From Methanosphaera sp. ISO3-F5 (lineage in GTDB: Archaea; Methanobacteriota; Methanobacteria; Methanobacteriales; Methanobacteriaceae), in assembly GCF_034480035.2 (NCBI RefSeq), contig NZ_CP118754.2, positions 70,271 through 134,270 of the forward strand: a stretch of 64,000 nt of DNA, written 5' to 3'. The stretch's first letter is position 1; the number at the start of each line of letters is the position of its first letter. The position numbers and the translations under genes are program-made. Below, piece after piece: positions 20,901 through 30,386 of this stretch. Below the pieces are notes generated by a model. It ran no database searches, had not been told where the DNA came from, and saw only the letters and a program-made list of their open reading frames with translations.

Positions 20901-21668
20901 GACGAAACAGGCAACACACTCTACGCAGAAGTAAAAGATGGAACAGCCAGCATAAACTACAAAGTACAAAGTGTATGGATGAAAAACACCACCTACATCG
21001 AAGCAGTATACAGTGAAACAGAAAAATACAACACAACACGTACAAAACAAACAGGAATACTAAACATCAGCAAAGGAAAAGCCAAGATAACACTAGACAA
21101 GAAAACAATCACAGCAAAAGCAGGACAAACAATCACACTAAGAGCAAAAATAATAGACGCCAATGGCAACCGCATAAACAATGACAAAGTAGTATTCAAA
21201 ATAAACGGCAAAACACTAAAAGACAAGAACGGAAACACACTATACGCAAAGGTAAAAGACGGAGAAGCAGTACTAGAATACACCATACCATCAACATACA
21301 GTGCAAAAACATACACACTAACAGCCGTATTCGGAGGAAACTACTACCAAAGAACCGAAACCAACGGCAGCATAAAACTAGAGAAAAAAGCAGTACTCAT
21401 CACACCAGACAGTATAACAACAAAAAACAAGAAAACCACTATAAAAGCAACAATCACCGATGAAACAGGCAAACTACTCGTAACCAGCACCAAACTAGCA
21501 TTCAAAGTAAACGGTAAAACAATACTAAACAATGTAACCAGTAAAAACGGAAAAATAGACCTGTCATTCACAACAACACTAAGACCAGGACTCTACGAAT
21601 TACTGATAATAAGCGGAGAAAACAGTCTGTACAAGACAGGAAAAGTTACAACTGTACTTAAGATATAA
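17976..21668 (+). CDS. Large Asn/Thr-rich adhesin-like surface protein
   Basis: 1230 residues, starting with a signal peptide (KKSFFILIVLVMLLNLAVIC). Residues about 70-460 form a right-handed parallel beta-helix of pmp-like repeats with recurring GGAIY and NSSFTNNTA. Two nearly identical 26-residue units (78 bp each) occur at about 18735-18890. Then come Ig-like regions (about 470-830), a coiled coil (about 835-930) and three or four Ig-like domains to the end. No membrane anchor or sortase motif is visible, so it is either released or held by the C-terminal domains. It belongs to the Asn/Thr-rich family expanded in Methanosphaera; the ligand is unknown. Its last 600 bp nearly equal those of the next gene. 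Confidence 0.88.
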   Translation: MINKKSFFILIVLVMLLNLAVICANNTENTISKEKIQDNAPQISENNYEKDYTKTISKETKLNKENKTYTNTEINKREQNTLKTAPGEENVNSYTGLVTAANNAKTSTQQNYTINLQSGNYDATEVIRWNSTGNCKTLIINGNNNTLNGKGTIQFMQINSGTTVILNNLHLNNYYKNGNGGVIVNQGTLIIRNSSLTNSIATMGGGAIYNYQNSIVYITNTNFTNNKANEGGAIYGRLQSNIIVQNSNFTYNTATDGGAIQANNNTNVNIANSSFTNNTATYGGAIQANNSTILNIANSSFTNNTATDGGAIGGYRGTSINVTNSTLLDNSARYGGGVFGQLNINLTVTSSNFTNNNVPFTGGAIHIQTESHLNGINNNFKNNTAGYGGALYVYDRTNMTVRDTNFTDNTAGYGAAVYVSDNSHYINITNTNFINNNATYGGGAVYNRYGYVTLIKSNLTSNTPPTWEITNNSQVYNIKLLNADGYVPDNGIVTVYINNKFKGNYILTNGMIENIVIPTGGTIKLVVNGSNMEEYCENTYTFRLNITMNITMNITNTTVNQGDRAIIFIKFNDTVNYGSIQISNQTNILKNINILEETDFIVADIDTTYLPYSDNILNITYLIDNINITTSRANIKIRIPTIITTIIENQTTLNTSLRAYVNAVETETTVTGLISIHNADGKIIGSGYLENGISIINIKSIPKGTQEITIKYNGDDYCQENRTTLTLNIKNQAMTNITILNNTEGNISIKVNITTDDQKAYENKDVEIILPNGTSITTTTDTNGIIQITDTTTTQDTSITIKVADTSEVKGINTTIEFQVVPDYQKIIDGMNDTIKQQNTTINKLNNTINELEKQIENANQKITEQNKTINELNKKLDDANRNINKLNKELEDATKKINNLTNTINDLNNKNKQLEEIIKELNKTTPKLNTTITIKPVKATIGEITTITANIKDTNNKAVTGGRVIFKVNGKTLKDETGNTLYAEVKDGTASINYKVQSVWMKNTTYIEAVYSETEKYNTTRTKQTGILNISKGKAKITLDKKTITAKAGQTITLRAKIIDANGNRINNDKVVFKINGKTLKDKNGNTLYAKVKDGEAVLEYTIPSTYSAKTYTLTAVFGGNYYQRTETNGSIKLEKKAVLITPDSITTKNKKTTIKATITDETGKLLVTSTKLAFKVNGKTILNNVTSKNGKIDLSFTTTLRPGLYELLIISGENSLYKTGKVTTVLKI

Positions 21669-21709
21669 TTAATCAGACACCCCCGAATAGTATAAAAGAA
21701 ATATGCTGG

Positions 21710-21758
21710 GATGAAGGGCTAGAATATAATGATACGCTCTTCATCATATCCTTTTTTT
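21710..21758 (+). terminator. Intrinsic terminator after first adhesin
   Basis: The arms GATGAAG (21710-21716) and CTTCATC (21739-21745) pair perfectly, and a run of seven Ts follows at 21752-21758. Confidence 0.65.
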
Positions 21759-22192
21759 AATTATATTAGTTCTCCTTTTCTTCAATAATAACCCTGAACA
21801 CCACCATAAATGAATAAAATCTTTTTATATCTTTTACAGAGAAATGTTTTCTCTTTTAAGTACATACACAAAAAAATAATTATAAAATGAACAATCATAC
21901 TAAAAAGAAAAGTATACTACAATAAAATTGTATAAAAAAAAGATATCAAAATATTCTAATTTATCATGAATAATCATTAAAATAAATCAAAATAATCAAC
22001 ATAAGAAAATACATTAACCACCACATGACATCTCCGAAAATAATTAATATTTCGTGAATATAAACTCATTAATCACTTAATTACTAGTGATATAAACTTC
22101 TTTTCTTGTTTAAATCTCTAAAAAATTTTAAATATTGCCCCCCACCATATACATTATCATAGTAGATTATAAATATTGGAGAAGGGTCTAAT
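21759..22192. other. Intergenic region before second adhesin
   Basis: AT-rich with no gene seen. It ends in the leader of the next adhesin, where GGAGAAGGG precedes the ATG at 22193. Confidence 0.4.
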
Positions 22193-25045
22193 ATGATAAA
22201 AATAGAAAAAACATTACTGTTTATCATAGTATTGGTATTTTTGGTGGGAGTTGCAAGTGCAACAGAAACCCCTCAGGAAGACCAATCTTATACAAATGAT
22301 GATACAGTCGTAAGTGATATAAGCACGGTATCACAGGATAATAAAGAAACAATAAAATTTGAAGAAAAGAATTTAATGGATGATAATCCAATAAAAATAG
22401 GTGAAAGTAAAACACAATCTATAGAAAAGAAAACAAAAGACACTAACCTCAAACAAGATGGCATAATAGAAGTACACAACTACACAGAACTAAAGAATGC
22501 CGTAAATAATGCAAGTAGTACAGGAGTTGATACAACCATTCGCCTACTGCAAGGTTCATACAACAACACAGGGACAATCAGATGGGATACGGGTGGTATG
22601 GTCCTTACAATTGATGGTAACGGTCAAACAATAAACGGACACCAACAAAAGGTATTTCAGATAGGTAGTGGAGAAGGTAGTAGTGCTTCAATGATTCTTA
22701 AAAACATCACCATAATAAACGCTACAGGTAATACTGCTGGTGGAGCAATCTATAATTATGGTACTTTAACAGTAACTGACTCCACATTCACAAACAACAC
22801 AGCAAATTACAATAATGGTGGAGCAATCCGTAACCATTATGGTACATTGACTGTTAGTAATTCCACATTCAACAACAACCAAGCAGAGTTTGGAGGAGCA
22901 ATATTTGATTTATCCCGAGATATCTTGACTAATATAAGTTCTTGTAATTTCATAAACAACACAGGATATGAGGGTGCTGCAATAGATGCATATGGATGGG
23001 TAAATCTTACAAACAACACATTTAAGGAAAATACTGCGAAAACTAATAATACAATATTCTTACAGGGATATTGGAATGGATTATTTGAGGGTAATGTTTA
23101 TGAATCTACAGATATTGCCCTCAATGAAATAAAATTAACTATCAAAGATGACCAAGACACATTCCAACAAGATGAAGACATAATCCTAAACTACACTATA
23201 CAACTAACAAATCCTATGTACTACAAGGACTTTGAAACAGGAATAAACGACATAACACTCTACATCAACGGAGAAAAAAACATAACAACAAAATACGAAA
23301 ACACAACAATAAAAGATCTACCAGCAGGAAAATATGAAATATACTATACCACATGTAACCAACAATCAAACACTGTTACATTCAAGGTAATGGGTGATTC
23401 ACAAATAACCACACCTGAAGTATCATATGAATACTATGCTGGAGTAAACAATAAAATACCATTAATCATAACAGATCCTAGTGGAGAAAAAGGAACAATA
23501 AACATAACAGTAAAAGAAGACAACGAATACAAACAATTATTCACTTACTATAACATAGGTGATGGATATGAATTACCAACAGAATCACTAGCCAATGCAC
23601 TAAAAAACCTTTACAACCCACTAAGTGACTCCTACATCATAAATATAATATATAGTAGTGACTGTACAAATCCAAGCTCAACAGAATTCACACTAAACAT
23701 CACTAAGCAAAGAAACACAACAATAGTCTATGACATCTTAAACAACACCGAAGGAAATGTACAGATAAACATAACAGTACAAGATGCAATCTACCAGACA
23801 CCAATAAATGATGCCAGCATACAAATAACAGGTGACATAAAGCAGAACACCACAAGTGGAATACTAACTGACAACACGCTCACACCAGGAGACTACACAA
23901 TAAACGTCAAATACCCAGAAACAGAAGACTACAAAGCATCACAAACCACAATAGACTTCACAGTAGAAATAGATAAAGACAAAAAAATAGCTGAACTCGA
24001 AGAACAAGTAGAAAACCTCACAGAAAAACTGGAACAGACAAATGAAAAAATAGAAAACCTAACAAATCAACTAGAACAGGCAAACAATGAAATAGAAACA
24101 TTAAACAACACAATCAAAGAACTAACAAGACCACCACTAAACACTACCATCACCCTAAATCCAATAAAATCAAGTGTAGGTAGTATAGTAAACTTATCTG
24201 CCAATGTTAAAGATCAGAATGGAGAAAAGGTTAGTGGTGGAAAAGTTATATTTAAAGTAAATGGAATTACACTTAAGGATGAATACAATAATGTTCTATA
24301 TGCCACACTAACAGATGGATTAGCTACGTTAAAGTATAAGGTTCAGGCTGCATGGATGAAAAACACATCATATGTAGAAGCAGTTTATGGAGGAAGTGAA
24401 AACTACACTACAAGCAGAACAAAGGCAACAGGCATACTAAACATCAGCAAAGGAAAAGCCAAGATAACACTAGACGAGAAAAGTATCACAGCCAAAGCAG
24501 GACAAACCATAACACTAAGAGCAAAAATACTAGACACCAATGGGGGCCGTGTAAATAATGATAAAGTAGTATTCAAAATAAACGGCAAAACACTAAAAGA
24601 CAAGAACGGAAACACACTATACGCAAAGGTAAAAGACGGAGAAGCAATACTATCATATACCATACCATCAACATACAGTGCAAAAACATACACACTAACA
24701 GCAGTATTCGGAGGAAACTACTACCAGAGAACCGAAACCAACGGCAGCATAAAACTAGAGAAAAAAGCAGTACTCATCACACCAGACAGTATAACAACAA
24801 AAAACAAGAAAACCACTATAAAAGCTACAATTACTGATGAAACAGGCAAACTACTAGTAACCAGCACCAAACTAGCATTCAAAGTAAACGGTAAAACATT
24901 ACTAAACAATGTAACCAGTAAAAACGGGAAAATAGACCTGTCATTCACAACAACACTAAGACCTGGACTCTACGAATTACTGATAATCAGTGGAGAAAAC
25001 AGTCTGTACAAGACAGGAAAAGTTACTACTGTTTTGAAAGTATAA
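22193..25045 (+). CDS. Large Asn/Thr-rich adhesin-like surface protein
   Basis: 950 residues with a signal peptide (TLLFIIVLVFLVGVASA). A shorter beta-helix spans about residues 95-300 (repeats such as GGAIYNYGTLTVTDSTFTNN), followed by Ig-like regions (about 300-600). A coiled coil lies at about 605-650 (VENLTEKLEQTNEKIENL), then three C-terminal Ig-like domains. From about 24430 onward its DNA is almost identical to the 3' end of the preceding adhesin, while the N-terminal halves differ. That pattern points to recombination between conserved stalks carrying different heads. RBS GGAGAAGGG. Confidence 0.88.
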   Translation: MIKIEKTLLFIIVLVFLVGVASATETPQEDQSYTNDDTVVSDISTVSQDNKETIKFEEKNLMDDNPIKIGESKTQSIEKKTKDTNLKQDGIIEVHNYTELKNAVNNASSTGVDTTIRLLQGSYNNTGTIRWDTGGMVLTIDGNGQTINGHQQKVFQIGSGEGSSASMILKNITIINATGNTAGGAIYNYGTLTVTDSTFTNNTANYNNGGAIRNHYGTLTVSNSTFNNNQAEFGGAIFDLSRDILTNISSCNFINNTGYEGAAIDAYGWVNLTNNTFKENTAKTNNTIFLQGYWNGLFEGNVYESTDIALNEIKLTIKDDQDTFQQDEDIILNYTIQLTNPMYYKDFETGINDITLYINGEKNITTKYENTTIKDLPAGKYEIYYTTCNQQSNTVTFKVMGDSQITTPEVSYEYYAGVNNKIPLIITDPSGEKGTINITVKEDNEYKQLFTYYNIGDGYELPTESLANALKNLYNPLSDSYIINIIYSSDCTNPSSTEFTLNITKQRNTTIVYDILNNTEGNVQINITVQDAIYQTPINDASIQITGDIKQNTTSGILTDNTLTPGDYTINVKYPETEDYKASQTTIDFTVEIDKDKKIAELEEQVENLTEKLEQTNEKIENLTNQLEQANNEIETLNNTIKELTRPPLNTTITLNPIKSSVGSIVNLSANVKDQNGEKVSGGKVIFKVNGITLKDEYNNVLYATLTDGLATLKYKVQAAWMKNTSYVEAVYGGSENYTTSRTKATGILNISKGKAKITLDEKSITAKAGQTITLRAKILDTNGGRVNNDKVVFKINGKTLKDKNGNTLYAKVKDGEAILSYTIPSTYSAKTYTLTAVFGGNYYQRTETNGSIKLEKKAVLITPDSITTKNKKTTIKATITDETGKLLVTSTKLAFKVNGKTLLNNVTSKNGKIDLSFTTTLRPGLYELLIISGENSLYKTGKVTTVLKV

Positions 25046-25193
25046 ATATATGATCTTTCCCCTCCAAAATTTTTTTTTATGATTTTAAATTGTTTAAATT
25101 TCATCCAAATTACCTCATATGCCTAAACTTTTTTTATAGTTAGTTAGCAAAATTTTTGTTATAAATTTTATTATACTAATCATCAGTAAAATG

Positions 25194-25387
25194 GTGATTG
25201 AAAGGACCACGTATTATTTCAAAATAAAACAATAGGTAAAATAAAAATCATATCCGAAATTTCAAATTATGTGGACATATGTGGAACACCAGTAATCAAG
25301 GGATACACCCCAATAAAAGTCGTAGTAGCATATTGTAAAATGACAAAAGAGGATAAAAAAATATTGGAACGAATGGATAAAACATAA
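25194..25387 (+). pseudogene. Remnant of the GYTPYKV-type adhesin C-terminal domain
   Basis: With one frameshift in the A-run near 25222-25226 the sequence reads VIERTTYYFK, then KTIGKIKIISEISNYVDICG and PVIKGYTPIKVVVAYCKMTK to a stop at 25387. This matches the ends of the adhesins at 30387 and 32791 (SGYTPYKVVAEYRKMTSAEK and SGYTPYKVDIYYQK). Everything upstream of this domain is gone. Confidence 0.75.
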
Positions 25388-25686
25388 TCCCCTCACTTTT
25401 TAATTATAATATGAGACTTAAATAGCATTAGCATCAGAAATCACAACATCAGCCCTTTCCAAAAGAATAATAACATTAATACATTCTTCTTATTATTTAT
25501 GTTGATTTAATACTTGAATAATATTTTCTAAAAAAAAGTCTAGACAACAAACAATAGTAGTACAAATATTTCACATAAAATATCCCATACAATAATACAA
25601 AAATGAATAAAATTATATTAAAACAATATAACAAAACAATACACATAAAAAAAATTATAAAAAAAACATAAAGGAGGAAACAACTA

Positions 25687-27034
25687 ATGAATAAAAACAT
25701 ACAAAAAATATTCTTACTAACACTACTAACATTACTACTCATAGGAATAGCAAGCGCAACAGAAAACCAGACAAACACAATAAAAGAAGCAAAGCCCTCA
25801 TTAAAAATAAATAACGATCAACCAACCATCCTGGATGATATGAACACACAACCAGAACATAAAAATAATAAAGAAATCAGAAAACAACAACCAGAAAACA
25901 AAACATCAAAAACTACAACCAAAACAATAAACATAAAAAATTTCCAAAAACTATACAATACACTAACTTCAAATGAATATGATACACTTACACTCAATAT
26001 TAAAAACAATATAACATTAGAAGATAATATAAGGATAAGTAATGAAATTAAAAAAGTTACCATAAATGGGAATGGAAAAACAATTAATGGAAGTAATTAC
26101 CATCGATTTTTAGATATTAACTCAAATAGTGAAGTAATCATAAATAATATAAAAATTACTGATTGTGACTCATACTCTGGTGGTGCAATAAGTAACAGTG
26201 GATTACTAACAATAACAAAATCAACATTATACAATAACACTGCAGAAGAAAATGGAGGAGCAATATATAATAGTGGAAACCTAACTATTATTGACAGTTT
26301 ATTATACAATAATAATGCAAACCATGGCGGAGTAGTATACAACAATTGGAACGGAAACACCACCATAACAAAATGTACACTAAAAGACAATATTGCAGAA
26401 GATTACGGGGGAACAACATACAACGAGGGAAACTTTACATTTAAATCAAGCATACTATACAATAATATCGCATATTCCGGAGGTGCAATATATAACTATG
26501 AAGGCCTGTTAATTATAAATAATAATAAGTTATACGATAATAATGCAACAAATGGGGGAGCATTATACAATTATCAAAACACCACCATAACTAATAGTAC
26601 ACTATATAATAATAATGCAACAAATGGGGGAGCATTATACAATTATCAAAACACCACCATAACTAATAGTACACTATATAATAATAATGCAACATGTGGA
26701 GGAGCATTATACAATAGCTGGGATGGAAACACCACCATAACAAAATGTACACTAAAAGACAATATTGCAGAAGAAAAGGGAGGAGCAATAGATAATAAAG
26801 GAAAAATAATTCTAAAGCAATCTACAATAAATAACAACATAGCAAAAGGAACTAACAATGAGGGAAATGGAGGAGCAATCAATAATGATAAAAATTTAAC
26901 CATAATACGATGCACACTAAATAATAATATAGCTGAAGATATGGGTGGTGCAATAAGCAACAAGAATGATGGAAATTCAACCATTATACAATCCACACTA
27001 CTAAACAATACAGCAACATCTTATGGTGGATCAA
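25687..27034 (+). CDS. Adhesin-like surface protein, exon 1 (split by group II intron)
   Basis: The first 449 codons of an Asn/Thr-rich adhesin begin after AAAGGAGG with a signal peptide (IFLLTLLTLLLIGIASA). A beta-helix follows with repeats of the type GGAIYNSGNLTIIDSLLYNN. The frame reaches GGS and is interrupted by GTGCG, the start of a group II intron. Without splicing translation would add about ten residues and stop at 27066. Joining 27034 to 29325 keeps the frame, reads GGSIMNNGILSLTNSTLTYN, and gives a 782-residue protein. The junction fits the repeat pattern of the family. Confidence 0.85.
26541..26684 (+). repeat. Exact 72-bp tandem repeat inside the adhesin
   Basis: Two identical 72-bp copies (starting at 26541 and 26613) encode the 24-residue unit NATNGGALYNYQNTTITNST plus LYNN. 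A third, diverging copy starts at 26685. Exact identity implies recent expansion and a potential for slippage that would change beta-helix length in steps of one turn or so. Confidence 0.9.
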
Positions 27035-27644
27035 GTGCGACAAGCAATTCTCTTTCCCTTTTATAATCAGTATAATACAATTATACGTTGTATTATTAGC
27101 CTAGTTATGTGGGCTATTCTCGCCCGAAACTGCATCAACTGGCAACGGGTGATGTGGGTTGCATGAGGGTAAACGCCTAATCACACTCCTAATATCCATG
27201 GATGTGTGGGCTAGAGAAAGACTAATATTGGCTAATGATGAATGAACTCTTATAAGCGTCGTAACCATAGGCAGTGGGGAAGGATATTACATTACCCATT
27301 GTTTTGCAAGCAGGCAATGCATACTTTGCTCATATGCATTTAGCATAACCCATAGGCTTGTCGGCGTAATGGGAGAGCCTAAGTTAGTCGTATCTGAAAG
27401 AAGAGAAACTTGGTAAGCCCTACTTTGACCCGGAATACATAAGTGTTTCTGGGGGGACTACGGTATGAACCGGTGTTCCTAAACCTAGTAGGGTAAGGGA
27501 TGCTAAGAAAGCTAATGACCACAATAGTCGTTAAGACAGTAGGAAATTAAAGGGATATAATAACTACGTGGTATAGGCTGACTTTAGCAGGTGTATATAA
27601 CACAGGTAACTATATCAATTATAACTATAGAGGTGTAAAACTTT

Positions 27645-29201
27645 ATGTCGAAGGATGTTTATGCAGATTTGAGCCAAAATTGTATTTTGGAGGATGCTAA
27701 ACAGAATGAGTCCGTTTATACTAGCGAATGGAATTCTATTCCATGGCAGAAGATTGAACGGAGCATTTATAAGTTACAATGTGATATAGCTTGTGCCGAA
27801 ATCAGAAAAGAATATAGTAAAGCCAAACAATTACAAAGATTATTGTTAAATAAGGATTCCACAATTCTGTATGGTATTCGAAGGGCTACCATTTTAAATA
27901 GTGGTTGTAGAACACCTGGAATTGATGGGATGGTGCTTAGGTCTCATCCTGAGAGAATGGCTTTATACTATAAGCTTAAATCTATGAAATTAAAAGAGTA
28001 TGAACCTTTACCAGTGCGTAGGGTTTATATCCGTAAATCAAATGGTAAAATACGACCGTTGGGTATACCGACCATTATTGATCGTGTGTATCAGACTGTC
28101 GTTAATCTTGCCCTTGAACCACGTGTAGAGGTGGGTTTTGAACCAACAAGTTATGGTTTTAGACCAATGCGCAATGCAGGACATGCAATCGCACGCATAC
28201 ACAAATTCACAAAAAGAGGTAATCGGTCTTGGGTATTTGAAGGTGATTTCAAGTCATGTTTTGATACTCTTGACCATGACTGGATATTAAAGCAGTTGGG
28301 TAATTTCCCTGCTAAGAATATCATAGGTAAATGGCTTAAAGCAGGTTACGTACATAATGACATGTTTGATTTAACCGATACGGGTACGCCACAAGGTGGA
28401 ATAATTTCACCAACACTGGCAAACATAGCCCTAACCGGACTAGATGAAGCATTAGGAGTAACCTACAAGAAAGAAAAAGCTAGAAATACAGTCACTTATA
28501 GAAATCAGTCAAGATATGCTATGATACGCTATGCAGACGATTTTGTAGTACTATGTAGAACAAAAGAAGATGCAGAAGAAGTATACTCTTTGATTGAACC
28601 ATACCTCAAAGAACGTGGCCTTAAATTAGCAGAGGATAAAACACATATAACACCATTAAATAAGGGTTTTGATTTTCTCGGATTTAACATCAGAGAATAC
28701 CCAACACAAAATGGTATTAAAGTATTTAGTAAACCTGCTAAGGACAGGATTAAAAGACTCAAAAGTAAGATACGAGAATTGTTTCTAAAATATCGTAGTA
28801 GTGGAAAAATTGACGAGCTAATTGGAAAACTGAACAGTCTAATAATCGGCACTGCCAATTACTGGAAACAAACAGTAGCCCAAAAAGCGTTCAACGACAT
28901 TGATGACTACGTTTGGAAATTAACATATCGATATCTTCGTAGACAACATCCTAACAAGCCATGGGATTGGATTAGAGATAGGTACTTCAAAGAAGATTAT
29001 TATCATAAACATGATGATAATTATATACTTACTAGTCCAGAAAATCCTAACATACAACTTGTTAAGATGAAATGGGTACATATACACTATGCACACATAA
29101 TCAAATACAACTGCAATCCTTATGACCCTGAATATAAGGATTACATAAAGAAAGCTTTTAAGAAAACACCATTTGAATGTCTTTACAACAAAGGCAATTA
29201 A
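27645..29201 (+). CDS. ltrA: Group II intron reverse transcriptase/maturase
   Basis: 518 residues. The reverse transcriptase domain covers about residues 95-360, with RPLGIPTIIDRVYQTVVN, TGTPQGGIISPTLANIAL and the catalytic IRYADDFVVL. The maturase (X) domain follows with KLNSLIIGTANYWKQ and YLRRQHPNKPWDWIRDRYF. The protein helps the intron RNA fold and splice and copies it during retrohoming. The C-terminus ends shortly after NPYDPE and shows no HNH cysteine motif, so it probably lacks the endonuclease domain. AGGTG precedes the ATG. Confidence 0.95.
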   Translation: MSKDVYADLSQNCILEDAKQNESVYTSEWNSIPWQKIERSIYKLQCDIACAEIRKEYSKAKQLQRLLLNKDSTILYGIRRATILNSGCRTPGIDGMVLRSHPERMALYYKLKSMKLKEYEPLPVRRVYIRKSNGKIRPLGIPTIIDRVYQTVVNLALEPRVEVGFEPTSYGFRPMRNAGHAIARIHKFTKRGNRSWVFEGDFKSCFDTLDHDWILKQLGNFPAKNIIGKWLKAGYVHNDMFDLTDTGTPQGGIISPTLANIALTGLDEALGVTYKKEKARNTVTYRNQSRYAMIRYADDFVVLCRTKEDAEEVYSLIEPYLKERGLKLAEDKTHITPLNKGFDFLGFNIREYPTQNGIKVFSKPAKDRIKRLKSKIRELFLKYRSSGKIDELIGKLNSLIIGTANYWKQTVAQKAFNDIDDYVWKLTYRYLRRQHPNKPWDWIRDRYFKEDYYHKHDDNYILTSPENPNIQLVKMKWVHIHYAHIIKYNCNPYDPEYKDYIKKAFKKTPFECLYNKGN

Positions 29202-29249
29202 ATAAAATAACATGGATTTATAATTGATTTCGAGATAAAGAATATGCTT

Positions 29250-29283
29250 GAGCCGTATGTCTCGAAAGGGACACGTACGGTTC
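29250..29283 (+). ncRNA. Group II intron domain V
   Basis: The catalytic hairpin is recognisable: GAGCCGTATG pairs with CGTACGGTTC around a GAAA loop, and it contains the AGC triad. The following stretch 29287-29324 can form domain VI, with GGAG and CCTCC arms, before the 3' splice site. Confidence 0.92.
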
Positions 29284-29324
29284 TTAGGAGAGAAGGGAAG
29301 AGTAATCCTCCCGACTTATCCGAC

Positions 29325-30325
29325 TAATGAATAATGGAATACTATCTCTAACAAATAGTACATTAACCTATAACAAAGCTACAGATGCTGGAGGATCAAT
29401 ATATATAAATTATGATTTAAAATATGATGATTTAGAAGATGTTAAATTAACATACATAAATAATAATAATTTTAATAGAAATAATGCCAGGGAAGGTTCT
29501 GCAATATTTATCAATGAAATAACCCGGATATGGGATGAAGAAGAATATAGAAATAATACCGACATAACTATTACTCACATAACTAACAACATTTTTAAAC
29601 AAAACAAAGCAAAAACAACAGGATCTGCCATAATCAACAGAGGAAAAAATACTAAACTTATAAACAATAAAAACATGAAAAAATCACCTGATTATTCCAC
29701 AATTCACATAATAGAAGGAACAAACACACTGATTAAATCAAATATATTTGATATGACAAAAATACCAACAAAAATAACTATCAACAATATCAAACAAAAA
29801 ACTTACAAACAAAAAATAACCATAACCGGAAAATTAACAGACGATACAGCAACAATACTAAAAAACACTAACATAAAAATTAAACACAATAATAAAACAT
29901 ACACTGTGAAAACAAATAATAAAGGAATATACACGCTAAAAATAACTGCTAACAAAGCAGGAACAAACAAAGTAACAGCTACATTCAAAGGAAACAAGTA
30001 CTACAAGACAATAACAAAGAAAACCACCTATAAAACAGTAGCACGTCCAACCAAAATAACAGTCAACAAGATAAGCACCACTACCTACGGTAAACGAATT
30101 AAAATAACAGGAAAACTAACAGACAACCAAGGAATAATACTAAAAAACAGTAAAATAAAAATTAAAATCAACACAATAACAGTAAATACTAAAACCAATA
30201 ATAGAGGCGTATACACGTATACCTACAAGACCAACAAAAAAGGAACCAACACTATAACAGTTTCATACCCCAAAACTACCAATTATAAATCAAGCACTGC
30301 TAAAACAACATTTAAAGTAAAATAA
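29325..30325 (+). CDS. Adhesin-like surface protein, exon 2
   Basis: The second exon of the intron-split adhesin, 333 codons in the frame set by exon 1. It completes the beta-helix (LTNSTLTYNKATDAGGSIY, then two longer turns). Two Ig-like domains follow, each starting TKITINNI or TKITVNKI and containing ITGKLTD. It ends without an anchor. A separate start at the ATG 29327-29329 would give a protein without a signal peptide and is less likely. Poly-T follows the stop. Confidence 0.82.
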
Positions 30326-30386
30326 CATCATTACTACTATTTTATCCTTTTTTTAATATAAAAACAATTACAGGAGAAAAAGAGAT

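Larger units (their letters stand above)
27035..29324 (+). mobile_element. Group II intron with encoded maturase
   Basis: It starts with GTGCGAC, the conserved 5' end of group II introns. It carries ~600 bases of structured RNA, an internal reverse transcriptase gene, and ends with a clear domain V (29250-29283) and a domain VI hairpin. The inferred 3' end is ...TTATCCGAC at 29324. Removal of these 2290 bases restores the host adhesin frame exactly, which is why I chose these borders. A diverged copy of its first ~240 bases lies at 32174-32415. Confidence 0.9.

Noticed and set aside
29325-30325. Independent gene starting at ATG 29327
   Set aside because: It lacks a signal peptide and ribosome binding site and begins in mid beta-helix; splicing of the group II intron explains the frame better.
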